This document shows, piece by piece, positions 16,678 to 24,282 of a DNA stretch of 24,282 nucleotides; the first letter of the stretch is position 1, and the number at the start of each line of letters is the position of its first letter. This DNA comes from an uncultured Clostridia bacterium (lineage in GTDB: Bacteria > Bacillota > Clostridia > Christensenellales > UBA1242). A program made the translations under genes and the position numbers. The notes under the pieces were generated by a model that worked only from the letters and a program-made list of their open reading frames with translations, was not told the origin of the DNA and ran no database searches. The stretch spans positions 1 through 24,282 of the forward strand of contig CALNBM010000061.1 in assembly GCA_937874195.1 (NCBI GenBank). The letters run 5' to 3'.

Positions 16678-16934
16678 ATATTGCAAGCAAACCAAACACC
16701 AGGCGTTTAATAGAGGAAAATTTTTATAGTTTGAATAAACCAAACACTTTTTGTGTTAAAATTAAAAGTTATGATGCTTAAATAAAAACCAAAGCGAATG
16801 TTTTTTTCATAAATCAAAATAGTTAAATTAATTGTAAGGTTTAACTTTTAGTAAAATTAATTTGTAATATAGTAAAAGCAGAGTCTATGCTATTTTTTTT
16901 ATAAAAAAATAATTTAAAGTTTTTGATAGTTGAA

Positions 16935-16965
16935 TTTATAAAAATAAGACCATTTATTTTATAAA
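16935..16965 (-). terminator. AT-only hairpin directly after sbcC
   Basis: TTTATAAAAATAA (16935-16947) pairs with TTATTTTATAAA (16954-16965) with one bulge, loop about 6 nt, immediately after the sbcC stop. It is weak because it has no G-C pairs, so terminator function is uncertain. Confidence 0.35.
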
Positions 16966-16966
16966 A

Positions 16967-19678
16967 TTAATAAACCTCAGTTATTTTGGAGCCTTGTTCA
17001 TTAGATTCTTTAGTAACGATAATTTTATTAGTTATATAGTTTTGCATTCTTTCCACATGTGTGATAAATCCAACCGTGAAATCCAGTTTAATAAGTGCGT
17101 CAAAACTTTGCAGAACTTTCTCAATATAGCCATCACTCAAACTTCCAAAACCCTCATCTATAAAGAAGAAATTAAAATTTTGATTGTTGTTAGTGGCAAT
17201 GCTTTGCGATATACCAAGCGCAAGACTAAGTGAAATTATAAATCTTTCGCCACCGCTTAGCGTTTTAACACCACGCTGGATACCGCCATTAAAGTTATCT
17301 ATAACATTAAAGTCGCCGTTATACTTTAAAAAATATTTACCTTTGCTTATTAAATGGACATACTTATTTGCAAATTCGGTTATTAAATACATATATTCTT
17401 CTGCAACATATTCAAGCAGTGCACCGTTTGCAATTAACGATTGCAAATCCAAAATGGTTTCTAATTTGCTTTTTGCTTTCTTTAAATCTTCTCGCAACGC
17501 ACTTACAACTTCAATATTTTTTATTTGTATTTTAATATCGTTTTCAAGCACTCCTATTTCAACACCAATTTCCTGTAACTGCGTTTGCATATAATCTATG
17601 CGCTCTAACGACTTCTCCAACGACTCTTTACTAATGGTTTTAAGTGTTAGTTTCTGTTTCAACTCAGTAATGGAATTTTCTAAAAACGAAAGCGTGGAAT
17701 GATAATTTTTTAAGGTTTCTTCAGCTTCTTTTAGTTCGTTTTCATCAAGCAGTAAAGTTTGATCGGTTAGAGTAGCTTTATCTACACCATTAATATTAAA
17801 AAGCGTCAGCAATTCTTTTAGTTCCTGTGCTTTATTTTTATTGCTTTCGAGTATTGATGCATTAACTTCAATATCTATGGCCACCTGGTTTCTTTCTTTT
17901 TGCTCGCTTTGAATTTGTTGTTCAAATTTTCCTAATTCAGCTATGGAGTTATCAAATAATTCTTGTAATTCGTCCACCACTTTTTGGCTTGGAATGTTGT
18001 CCATTTCGTTTTTATTTTCATTAATTCCTAATTGCAAACTTTTTATAGTGTTTAAAGTTTGCAGTAAAAGGGTTTTATTATTAGTTGCTTCGATTTCGCA
18101 TTGATAAATTTGTTTTCTTATTTCTTGAAGTTCATCTTTAATTTTATCAACTTCGCTGTTTAATAATTTATTTTTAGCTTCAATTTTAGTTTGGATTTCA
18201 TCTACATGTCTGCCGTATTCCGAAAGGTCTTTTAAATCTTTTCGAATTAAATTAATATCTAAACTTATAGCGTTTTTATATTCATTAATTTGAGTAAGTA
18301 AATTATTTATTAGTTCATAACTTTTGGTGTTTTCAATGTCGTTAAACAAATGGTTTTTAAAAGGCTTATTAATCCCATTAAAAAAGGATAGCAACTCTTC
18401 TTTTATGCCCAAAGTTTTAATATTCTCAATTCTGCTTGTTAGTTCAATAACACGGTTTAATTCTTTACCAAGTGCATTATAATTAATAACTTTTATTTCT
18501 TCATTTTTTCTAAAAGAAGACAAATTGTTTTCAAGTTCTTCGAGGGTTCTTTTTATTTTTTCTGCGGTTGCACTCTGCTCTTTTAGTTGGCTAACTTTAA
18601 GAAATGTATCTTCTTGGAGCTTATTTTTAAGTTCCATTTTTTTGTTTAGCGTCAACATGCGGAGGGCTAATTTTTCTTTTTCTAATAGTAGACTACTTTG
18701 CTTTTTTTCGCTTTCACGCAAATTTTTTTCAAAAGTGGACAGTTTAACTTTCAACTCTTTTAAAAGTTTTTCAACGCGCTCACGCTCGCTAGTAGACGCA
18801 TTATATTTATTAAGTACCACTAAATAATCGCCATAGTTTTTAGTGTAAGAAACTTGCATTCCTAGATGTTCAATTTCTTTTCTTTCCTGATTCTTTATAG
18901 ATAGTTGAAGTTCAAAATCTGCCAGTCTCTCTTTTTTCTCCAACTCGCTTGCTTGAAAATTATAATCAAGTTTAAGTTTGTTGTGAACAAATTCTAAATC
19001 TAACTTCTCTTGTTGTTTAACTGTTAAAAGCTTTTGAAACTTTTCTAAGTTTTCTTTTGAAACATCTTTATAAATTAAAATTTTTTCTTCTAACGATAAT
19101 TTTTCGAGCATTGCTAATTCTTTTCGTTTTTTAAGTTTGTCGTTTAACTCTTGTCCAAATTGTTCTAAATTAAAAAGTTTAGCAACGGTTTTTTTTCTGT
19201 TCATAGGCGTGTCGCCTAAAAAATTATCAAACTCGCCTTGAGGAAGTGCAATGCATTTTAAAAATTCTTTTTTTGCAACACGAATAATTTTTAGTATTTG
19301 CTCGTTAACAGGGTCCGTTTTTTCTGCTAATACAAGATTAGTTTTTGCATTTAGTAAAATAGCGTCGGTTTTAAGTCCGCTTGGTCTTAGTTTATAATCT
19401 CGGCGAACTTTATATCTAACCTTTTTATTTCCTTCGACCATTTCAAATTCAAAGATAATATATGCGTCGCTCAAATTCACATTAATAATATTTTGAGTTA
19501 CATCTCTTTCGCTTGTTCCGTAAAGTGCCATGATAATAGCATCTAAAATGGTGGTTTTGCCACTTCCTGTTTCTCCAAATACGCCAAAAAGGTTAAGAGA
19601 AGAAACCTTTTCAAAGTTCACTTTCTGCTCAGAGGCGTAACTATTAATGCCTTTAATGGTTAAATTAATCGGCCTCAT
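16967..19678 (-). CDS. sbcC: SbcC, SMC-like ATPase subunit of the SbcCD nuclease
   Basis: 903 residues, shorter than the usual 1000-1150. The N-terminal ATPase half has Walker A GETGSGKTT (35-43) and the Q-loop region LPQGEFDNFLGDTP. About 500-600 residues of heptad-like coiled coil follow. The C-terminal half has signature TLSGGERF and Walker B FFFIDEGFGSLSD. With SbcD it opens hairpins and trims DNA ends. The mid-coil zinc-hook CxxC, normally at the apex, is missing: the whole protein has only two Cys, far apart (FLKCIAL and IYQCEIE). A Phe/Asn-rich turn (LLSFFNGINKPFKNHLFND, around 420-440) may be the apex instead. It overlaps sbcD by 14 bases, so translation is coupled. There is no frameshift sign. 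Confidence 0.94.
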   Translation of the reverse strand: MRPINLTIKGINSYASEQKVNFEKVSSLNLFGVFGETGSGKTTILDAIIMALYGTSERDVTQNIINVNLSDAYIIFEFEMVEGNKKVRYKVRRDYKLRPSGLKTDAILLNAKTNLVLAEKTDPVNEQILKIIRVAKKEFLKCIALPQGEFDNFLGDTPMNRKKTVAKLFNLEQFGQELNDKLKKRKELAMLEKLSLEEKILIYKDVSKENLEKFQKLLTVKQQEKLDLEFVHNKLKLDYNFQASELEKKERLADFELQLSIKNQERKEIEHLGMQVSYTKNYGDYLVVLNKYNASTSERERVEKLLKELKVKLSTFEKNLRESEKKQSSLLLEKEKLALRMLTLNKKMELKNKLQEDTFLKVSQLKEQSATAEKIKRTLEELENNLSSFRKNEEIKVINYNALGKELNRVIELTSRIENIKTLGIKEELLSFFNGINKPFKNHLFNDIENTKSYELINNLLTQINEYKNAISLDINLIRKDLKDLSEYGRHVDEIQTKIEAKNKLLNSEVDKIKDELQEIRKQIYQCEIEATNNKTLLLQTLNTIKSLQLGINENKNEMDNIPSQKVVDELQELFDNSIAELGKFEQQIQSEQKERNQVAIDIEVNASILESNKNKAQELKELLTLFNINGVDKATLTDQTLLLDENELKEAEETLKNYHSTLSFLENSITELKQKLTLKTISKESLEKSLERIDYMQTQLQEIGVEIGVLENDIKIQIKNIEVVSALREDLKKAKSKLETILDLQSLIANGALLEYVAEEYMYLITEFANKYVHLISKGKYFLKYNGDFNVIDNFNGGIQRGVKTLSGGERFIISLSLALGISQSIATNNNQNFNFFFIDEGFGSLSDGYIEKVLQSFDALIKLDFTVGFITHVERMQNYITNKIIVTKESNEQGSKITEVY

Positions 19679-20861
19679 ATAAATCCTCCGACATTAATTC
19701 TAAAAATAGTTCTCTGACAGGTTCGTTTGCCTTTTCTCCGCGCTTTTTTATCACGAAATTATCAAAAATTTCAGCGTTGGTTAAGTCCTTTTTAGAAGTT
19801 ACATCATAATTGCTTTTTGCATCTTTTGTGATAACGCTTAAAGTAACCAAGTTTTTATATGTGTTTCTTAAATGTTTAATTTCTGACATGCTCACTCTAT
19901 CCACATCTTCAATAGTAACTTTAATTAGGTCGTCCGGATTATCTTTACACACAACTTCAGCATGAAGCATAGATGATACGGTAAAGTTTTTAAGCAACTT
20001 AACCCTAAGTGGAACTTTATCAAGTTTAACCACTCCTTCTGTTGTTATATCTGCTACGATTACTTTCGTAAGGGTATCACAATTTATGAAAAATTGATTA
20101 ATAATTGAGCCCGAATAATAAATATTATTCTCTTTGCTTACTGCTAAACATTTGTGTACATGACCAAGTGCGGTATAGTGTGCACCCGTTTGCAAAACTT
20201 CAGTTGCCACAGAATTAGAATATGTGGCAATAGTTTCGTATGCTTGCATTTCTTCTTGTGATAAATTCATGCCATAAGTCATGAAATGTGATGTTAAAAT
20301 ATTAATTGAAGAATCCGAAAAAGCCTCCACTCCCGTGGACAACCATTCTTTCACCTTGTCTGAAAAAGTTTCGCTTTCTTTTTTGATTTCCTTAAATCTA
20401 TAATAAGAAGGGAAAGGAAGATATGCAACAGTGATATTTTCGTCTGCTTTTGTTTTAAATTTTATATATCCTTTTCCACTGCTTACTGCATAGATATTTC
20501 GGTTTTGTTGTGGTTCGGAAATTTTAATTTTATCTAAAGAACCAAGCATATAAATACCAAAAGTATTTGCAAAAATATTAGCGTTAGCAAGCCTTCTTGG
20601 TTCATCATGATTGCCTGCTATAGCAATAACCGCAGTATTGCCATTATTATTTAATTCCATTACTGTTTTATAAAATAAATCTTCCGCCTCACTTGAAGGA
20701 ACAAAAGAATCATAAATATCGCCCGCAATAATAACCATGTCCACTTCTCGTTCTTTAGCAATGGTTATGATTTGATTAAGTGCATCTTTTTGTTCTGCCA
20801 TGCGATCATAGTCGTCTGTTTTGCAACCAAGATGCCAGTCAGCAGTGTGAAGGATTCTCAA
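19665..20861 (-). CDS. sbcD: SbcD, Mre11-type exonuclease subunit
   Basis: I chose the TTG start at 20861 (398 residues) because it gives the family N-terminus MRILHTADWHLG and has GGAG 8 bases upstream. An ATG at 20876 would add five residues and has no ribosome site. Metallophosphoesterase motifs are present in order: DWHLG (8-12), AGDIYDSF, GNHDEPRR, SHFMTYGM and GHVHK, which bind two manganese ions. A capping domain follows. It cleaves double-strand ends and hairpins together with SbcC, whose gene overlaps its 3' end. A long non-coding stretch separates it from divergent rpoB. Confidence 0.93.
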   Translation of the reverse strand: MRILHTADWHLGCKTDDYDRMAEQKDALNQIITIAKEREVDMVIIAGDIYDSFVPSSEAEDLFYKTVMELNNNGNTAVIAIAGNHDEPRRLANANIFANTFGIYMLGSLDKIKISEPQQNRNIYAVSSGKGYIKFKTKADENITVAYLPFPSYYRFKEIKKESETFSDKVKEWLSTGVEAFSDSSINILTSHFMTYGMNLSQEEMQAYETIATYSNSVATEVLQTGAHYTALGHVHKCLAVSKENNIYYSGSIINQFFINCDTLTKVIVADITTEGVVKLDKVPLRVKLLKNFTVSSMLHAEVVCKDNPDDLIKVTIEDVDRVSMSEIKHLRNTYKNLVTLSVITKDAKSNYDVTSKKDLTNAEIFDNFVIKKRGEKANEPVRELFLELMSEDLYEAD

Positions 20862-20876
20862 AAGTGTTTTCTCCAT

Positions 20877-21717
20877 TTTTCGATAAATTGCTTTTTAATA
20901 ATTGAAAGTTTTAGGTATAACTTTTAACTCTTTAGAGTATAATTGTTAAGATGTATATAGTATATTCTTTAGTATAACAAAATCATAAAATATAAACAAA
21001 CAAATAAAATAATTATTTAGGCTGGATTTGTGTAACCAGTAGAAGTTAAAAAGTGCAAACTACAAGATAGCAACCAAAAAAATATTATAATTTGTTTTAA
21101 GTTTTGCAAATAAATATTTATTAAAGTAATGTTGTCGCAATTTGGAGGGTTTAGTTACTGACAGTTAAATAAATATAAAAAAAATTAATAGTTTGAATAG
21201 TTATTCTTTTAAAGTATTTAGTTGTACGCAAGTAATATTTAAGTCCAGGGTTTTAATGTAATAAGCAATTTTGCTTTTATAAATATAAAAAATCACGCAA
21301 GCCAATTAAAATTTTTTACGATAAGTATTTAGCTTTATAGACTTTTGCTAATATTTCAAAATATAGTAAATTGTGCATCACTAAAAATTAAATAAATTAA
21401 TACACTGGAATTACTAACAAAGTTAAAAAAATAAATTATGATTAAAATATTTTAATTTATATGCTAAGTTAAAGCAAAAAGCTCAGTTCTATACCAAGCA
21501 ACTATATTAATTTAAAGCATTATTATTTATAAGATAAGATGACATTAAGAACTAAGATTTTGCACTAGAATCTAAACGAAAAAGAAATCCAAATTTTTAA
21601 TTTTTTATTTAAAAATAGGAGTTTTATAGTTTTGGTTAAATTAATTATAATCTAATAATTTTCTTAAAAAAAAAGACCAAAAAAAGAAGGTTTTTTACTT
21701 TTTTTGCCCTAAAACAG
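20877..21717. other. Long non-coding region between divergent sbcD and rpoB
   Basis: About 840 bases with no ORF, tRNA or known RNA motif visible. Small structures are CTGG/CCAG near 21023, AAGCAA-TT-TTGCTT followed by TT (21263-21276), a perfect 16-bp palindrome ATTAAAATATTTTAAT (21441-21456), and a terminator-like hairpin at the end. Several TATACT-like boxes near 20920-20980 on the minus strand could serve sbcD, without a clear -35. Confidence 0.5.
21668..21705 (+). terminator. Possible terminator just upstream of the rpoB promoter
   Basis: A7G (21668-21675) pairs with CT7 (21698-21705), and ACC (21676-21678) with GGT (21689-21691) across a bulge. It would shield rpoB from upstream transcription and ends 13 bases before the -35 box. 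Confidence 0.45.
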
Positions 21718-21746
21718 TTGACATGCTTAGAAATACATGTTAAAAT
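21718..21746 (+). promoter_or_regulatory. rpoB promoter
   Basis: Consensus -35 TTGACA (21718-21723), 17-nt spacer, and an extended -10 TGTTAAAAT (21738-21746). The expected start is near 21753. This is one of the two or three best promoter matches in the window, fitting a highly expressed gene. Confidence 0.85.
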
Positions 21747-21752
21747 ACGGCA

Positions 21753-21904
21753 TTGCGGTGTGTCCTAATATGGTTGGACAGCACAATTTGCATAATTCAG
21801 TTAGTTCATTTTACATAATTTATATCGATTTGGCAACTGAATTATGCTAATTTTTACAATTTAATAGATTTTTTAAATTTTCGGTAAGGGGAGTTCGCTA
21901 AACA
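21753..21904 (+). promoter_or_regulatory. rpoB 5' leader with two hairpins
   Basis: A 150-nt leader. Hairpin 1: TGTCC(T)AA (21761-21768) with TTGGACA (21774-21780). Hairpin 2: a perfect 13-bp inverted repeat GCATAATTCAGTT (21790-21802) and AACTGAATTATGC (21835-21847) around a 32-nt loop, followed by a T-rich stretch. The ribosome site AAGGGGAG (21886-21893) lies 11 bases before the ATG. It could be an attenuator or protein-binding leader; it matches no riboswitch I know. Confidence 0.6.
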
Positions 21905-24282
21905 ATGTTAAACAATAGTGAAATCAAAAAGATTAAATATGGCAATAACATCAGATACACTTTCGGTAAAGTTAAAGAAGTTTCACAAGTTCCATATTTA
22001 TTAGAAGTTCAAAAAAATTCTTACAAAAAATTTATAGAAGAAGGCATAGGAGAAGTATTAAAAGAGTTTTCTCCTATTTCTGACTACAGCGGTAAGGCAG
22101 ATGTTTACTTTCTTGACTATAAGTTAGAAGAAGTGCCTAAGTTTTCTAAGGCAGAAACAAAAAGAAAAAGCGGACACTATACCGTTCCACTTCGCGTTAA
22201 CACTCGTTTGGTTATAAAAGAAACGGGCGAAATTATCGAATCGGAAGTTTTTTTGGGCGATGTTCCTTATATGACTGACGAGGGAACTTTTGTTTTTAAC
22301 GGTATTGAAAGAGTTGTTGTTAGTCAAATCGTTAGAAGCCCAAGTGTTTATTATTCAAAACATATCGACAAAACTGGTCGTGATCTTTTTGCTTGCTCGC
22401 TTATTCCAAAGCGTGGTAGTTGGCTAGAAATTGAACAAAGAGATAAAGAGCCGAATCAACTAAAAGTAACTCTTGATAAAGGCGGAAAAATATCGCTTGG
22501 AATTTTCTTAAAATGTTTTGGTCACACTAATGAAGACATTTTAGGTTTTTTTGGCGACAATGAAATGATAAAAGCAATGCTGGAAAAAGATCCATATGAC
22601 AATCAACATGACGCATTGGTTGAAGTAAGCAGAAGAACAAGACCCAGTGAAATCCCTAGCGCAGAAGCAACAAAACAATTTATATTCTCGCAGTTTTTCT
22701 CTCCTCAATATTATAATCTTGGCGATGTTGGTAGGTATAAAGTTGACAAAAAATTATCTCTTACAAATAGAATTTCTGGATTGATTGCAGCGGAAGATAT
22801 AAAAATTAAACAAAAAACTCTCGTTAAAGAAGGCGAAATTATATCTAAAGAACAAGCCTATCAAATTCAAAATGATGGTGTTAATACTGTTTGGGTGTTG
22901 GTAGATGGCAAAAAGCATAAAATCTATGGAAATAACCGTGTTAAATTAAGCGAAGTTTTAAAATGCAACGAACGGGAACTTGGAATTAAACATGATGTTT
23001 ATTATCCAGTACTTAAAGAATTATTAAAACAAGGCAAAACAAAAGAAGAAAAATTAGAATTAGTTCGTGAAAATGTGGACAGTCTTATAGGTAGCACACT
23101 AACAATGGATGACATGCTTGCAACCATTTCATATTTCTTAGACCTTAATGTGGGTCTTGGCAGTATTGACAATATTGACCACCTTTCAAACAGAAGAGTT
23201 AAAGGTGCGGGCGAACTTTTACAAGATGCTCTTAGAAGCGGAATGAATAAATTATCTAACTCGGTTAAAGAAACTTTACAATCTCACGACTTGAATGATA
23301 TAACTCCTTCACAAGTGGTAAACGCAAGGCCTATAAATCGTGCGTTTAGGGATTTTTTAGCAAGTCACCAACTCAGCCAACTTATGGATGAAATGAACCC
23401 TCTTAGTTCACTTGCTCAAAAAAGAAGACTTAGCGCAGTTGGACCGGGTGGTATAAAAAAAGACAGAGCAACCGATGAAGTGCGTGATATCCATCATAGT
23501 CACTACGGAAGAATTTGTGTTATAGAGACACCGGAAGGTGGAAATATCGGGCTTATTAGTTCTCTGGCATCTTTTGCTCATGTTAATGAATATGGATTTA
23601 TTGAAACACCTTACAGGGTTATTAATAAAGAAAAGAAAGTAGTAACAAATGATATAGTATATTTAATGGCAGATGAAGACGAAAATTGTTACATTGCACA
23701 AGCTGTTGAAGATTTAAATGAAGACGGAACCTTTAAAAACAAAACCGTAGTATGCCGTTATTTAGATACTATTATTGAAGTAAGCCGTGACATGGTAGAT
23801 TATATGGATATTACACCAAAACAATTGGTGTCTGTTCCTACCAGTTTAATTCCGTTCCTTGGAAACGATGACCCGGCACGTGCCCTGATGGGTGCAAACA
23901 TGCAACGCCAGGCAGTTCCTTTAATTAAAACAGAGGCTCCGCTTGTCGGAACCGGCTTGGAACACCGTGTGGCCCTTGATAACTGTGCAATTACTGTTGC
24001 AGAAAACAACGGAACCGTTAAATATGTAGATGCCGACAAAGTTATTATTGAACTTGAAAACGGTAAAAAAGAAACTCATGAATTAATTAAATTCTATAAA
24101 ACCAACCAGGAAAGTTGTATTAACCAAAAACCGGTTGTAACACACGGGCAAAAAGTTAAAAAAGGTGATGTTATTATAGACGGTTACAGCACAAGCGGCG
24201 GGGAACTGGCACTTGGAAAAAACATGCTTATTGCATTTATGAACTGTTGTAGCCTTCCCAGTTCATGCTTATTGCATTTATG
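21905..24282 (+). CDS. rpoB: RNA polymerase beta subunit, N-terminal part (partial)
   Basis: About 790 codons are read and no stop is met before the edge. Clear RpoB features are VSQIVRSPSVYYS near 140, the rifampicin pocket (residues 486-512, ASHQLSQLMDE...KRRLSAV), GPGGIKKDRATDEVRDIHHSHYGRICVIETPEGGNIGL, RALMGANMQRQAVPL and STSGGELALGKNMLIAFMN. True homology ends at 24245: the last 37 bases are an assembly artefact described separately. At the position of E. coli His526 the residue is Gln505. Base composition becomes visibly richer in G+C from about 23825. The gene has its own promoter and leader. No rplJ/rplL gene precedes it, unlike the usual rplJL-rpoBC order. rpoC would lie beyond the edge. 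Confidence 0.97.
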   Translation, partial: MLNNSEIKKIKYGNNIRYTFGKVKEVSQVPYLLEVQKNSYKKFIEEGIGEVLKEFSPISDYSGKADVYFLDYKLEEVPKFSKAETKRKSGHYTVPLRVNTRLVIKETGEIIESEVFLGDVPYMTDEGTFVFNGIERVVVSQIVRSPSVYYSKHIDKTGRDLFACSLIPKRGSWLEIEQRDKEPNQLKVTLDKGGKISLGIFLKCFGHTNEDILGFFGDNEMIKAMLEKDPYDNQHDALVEVSRRTRPSEIPSAEATKQFIFSQFFSPQYYNLGDVGRYKVDKKLSLTNRISGLIAAEDIKIKQKTLVKEGEIISKEQAYQIQNDGVNTVWVLVDGKKHKIYGNNRVKLSEVLKCNERELGIKHDVYYPVLKELLKQGKTKEEKLELVRENVDSLIGSTLTMDDMLATISYFLDLNVGLGSIDNIDHLSNRRVKGAGELLQDALRSGMNKLSNSVKETLQSHDLNDITPSQVVNARPINRAFRDFLASHQLSQLMDEMNPLSSLAQKRRLSAVGPGGIKKDRATDEVRDIHHSHYGRICVIETPEGGNIGLISSLASFAHVNEYGFIETPYRVINKEKKVVTNDIVYLMADEDENCYIAQAVEDLNEDGTFKNKTVVCRYLDTIIEVSRDMVDYMDITPKQLVSVPTSLIPFLGNDDPARALMGANMQRQAVPLIKTEAPLVGTGLEHRVALDNCAITVAENNGTVKYVDADKVIIELENGKKETHELIKFYKTNQESCINQKPVVTHGQKVKKGDVIIDGYSTSGGELALGKNMLIAFMNCCSLPSSCLLHL
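24223..24282. other. Fold-back/duplication artefact at the right edge
   Basis: A 19-base direct repeat (24223-24241 and 24264-24282) flanks an inverted segment: ATGAACT (24239-24245) and AGTTCAT (24260-24266). The reverse complement of 24246-24266 reads on as the expected RpoB sequence (MNWEGYN), while the plus strand reads NCCSLPSSC. This looks like a chimeric contig end. Confidence 0.8.

Larger units (their letters stand above)
16414..16966. other. Intergenic region between comF and sbcC
   Basis: 550 bases between convergent genes. It holds two similar promoter-like blocks: TTGTGGCTATTTTGATGCTAAAAT (16466-16489) and TTGTGGCAAT...TTTGATGCTAGTATAAT (16596-16626). It also holds a very strong bidirectional terminator (16648-16677) and an AT hairpin next to sbcC. 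AAACCAAACAC occurs twice, near 16687 and 16737. No credible ORF. Confidence 0.5.

Noticed and set aside
16549..16743. 64-codon minus-strand frame after comF
   Set aside because: It runs straight through the perfect terminator hairpin at 16648-16677 and has no start signals.
1..24282. CRISPR arrays, tRNAs, rRNA, phage or transposase genes
   Set aside because: No regularly spaced repeats, no TTCGAnTCC-like T-arm in a cloverleaf context, and no recombinase or transposase motifs.
24246..24282. A genuine altered RpoB tail (NCCSLPSSC...)
   Set aside because: The reverse complement of the segment encodes the expected RpoB residues and a 19-base direct repeat flanks it, so it is an assembly artefact.

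Overview
The window is a chromosomal fragment of an AT-rich, low-GC bacterium, estimated by eye at about 30% GC. The gene content points to an uncultured Clostridia-like member of the Bacillota: RecD2 without RecBC, a ComF protein, a YkvI-type membrane protein, SbcCD, and a zinc ABC transporter whose binding protein has the form common in Clostridia. The standard genetic code fits, since TGA, TAA and TAG all act as stops. Strong Shine-Dalgarno sites (NYN gene, valS, gltX, comF, rpoB) sit beside genes that seem to have almost no 5' leader (ogg, recD2). Both edges cut genes.

Layout: 2-307 is the tail of an unknown protein. 713-2477 holds an 8-oxoguanine glycosylase overlapping an NYN-domain nuclease. 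3098-4159 is a YkvI-like membrane protein. 4327-7412 is a zinc-homeostasis block: a Fur-family (probably Zur) regulator convergent with znuA-znuC-znuB, with a Fur-type 7-1-7 operator at the znuA promoter. 7562-7822 is a small membrane protein. 8281-12531 is the valS-gltX pair. 13113-15320 is recD2, 15703-16413 is comF, and 16967-20861 is sbcD-sbcC on the minus strand. 21718-24282 is the start of rpoB, with its own consensus promoter and a two-hairpin leader.

Most functions are housekeeping: translation (valS, gltX), transcription (rpoB), DNA repair and recombination (ogg, recD2, sbcCD), DNA uptake or its relic (comF), and zinc supply. I see no phage, transposon, CRISPR array, tRNA or rRNA. 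The unusual content lies in the long intergenic regions of about 0.2-1 kb, which carry diverged internal duplications, AT-only hairpins, and solid terminators placed well away from the preceding gene. Those terminators suggest small transcripts.

The observations most worth checking are: a glutamine in RpoB at the position of E. coli His526, a classic rifampicin-resistance site; a 13-bp inverted repeat in the rpoB leader; the zinc regulon; an SbcC with no zinc-hook cysteines; and a clear assembly artefact at the right edge, where the reverse complement encodes the expected RpoB continuation.
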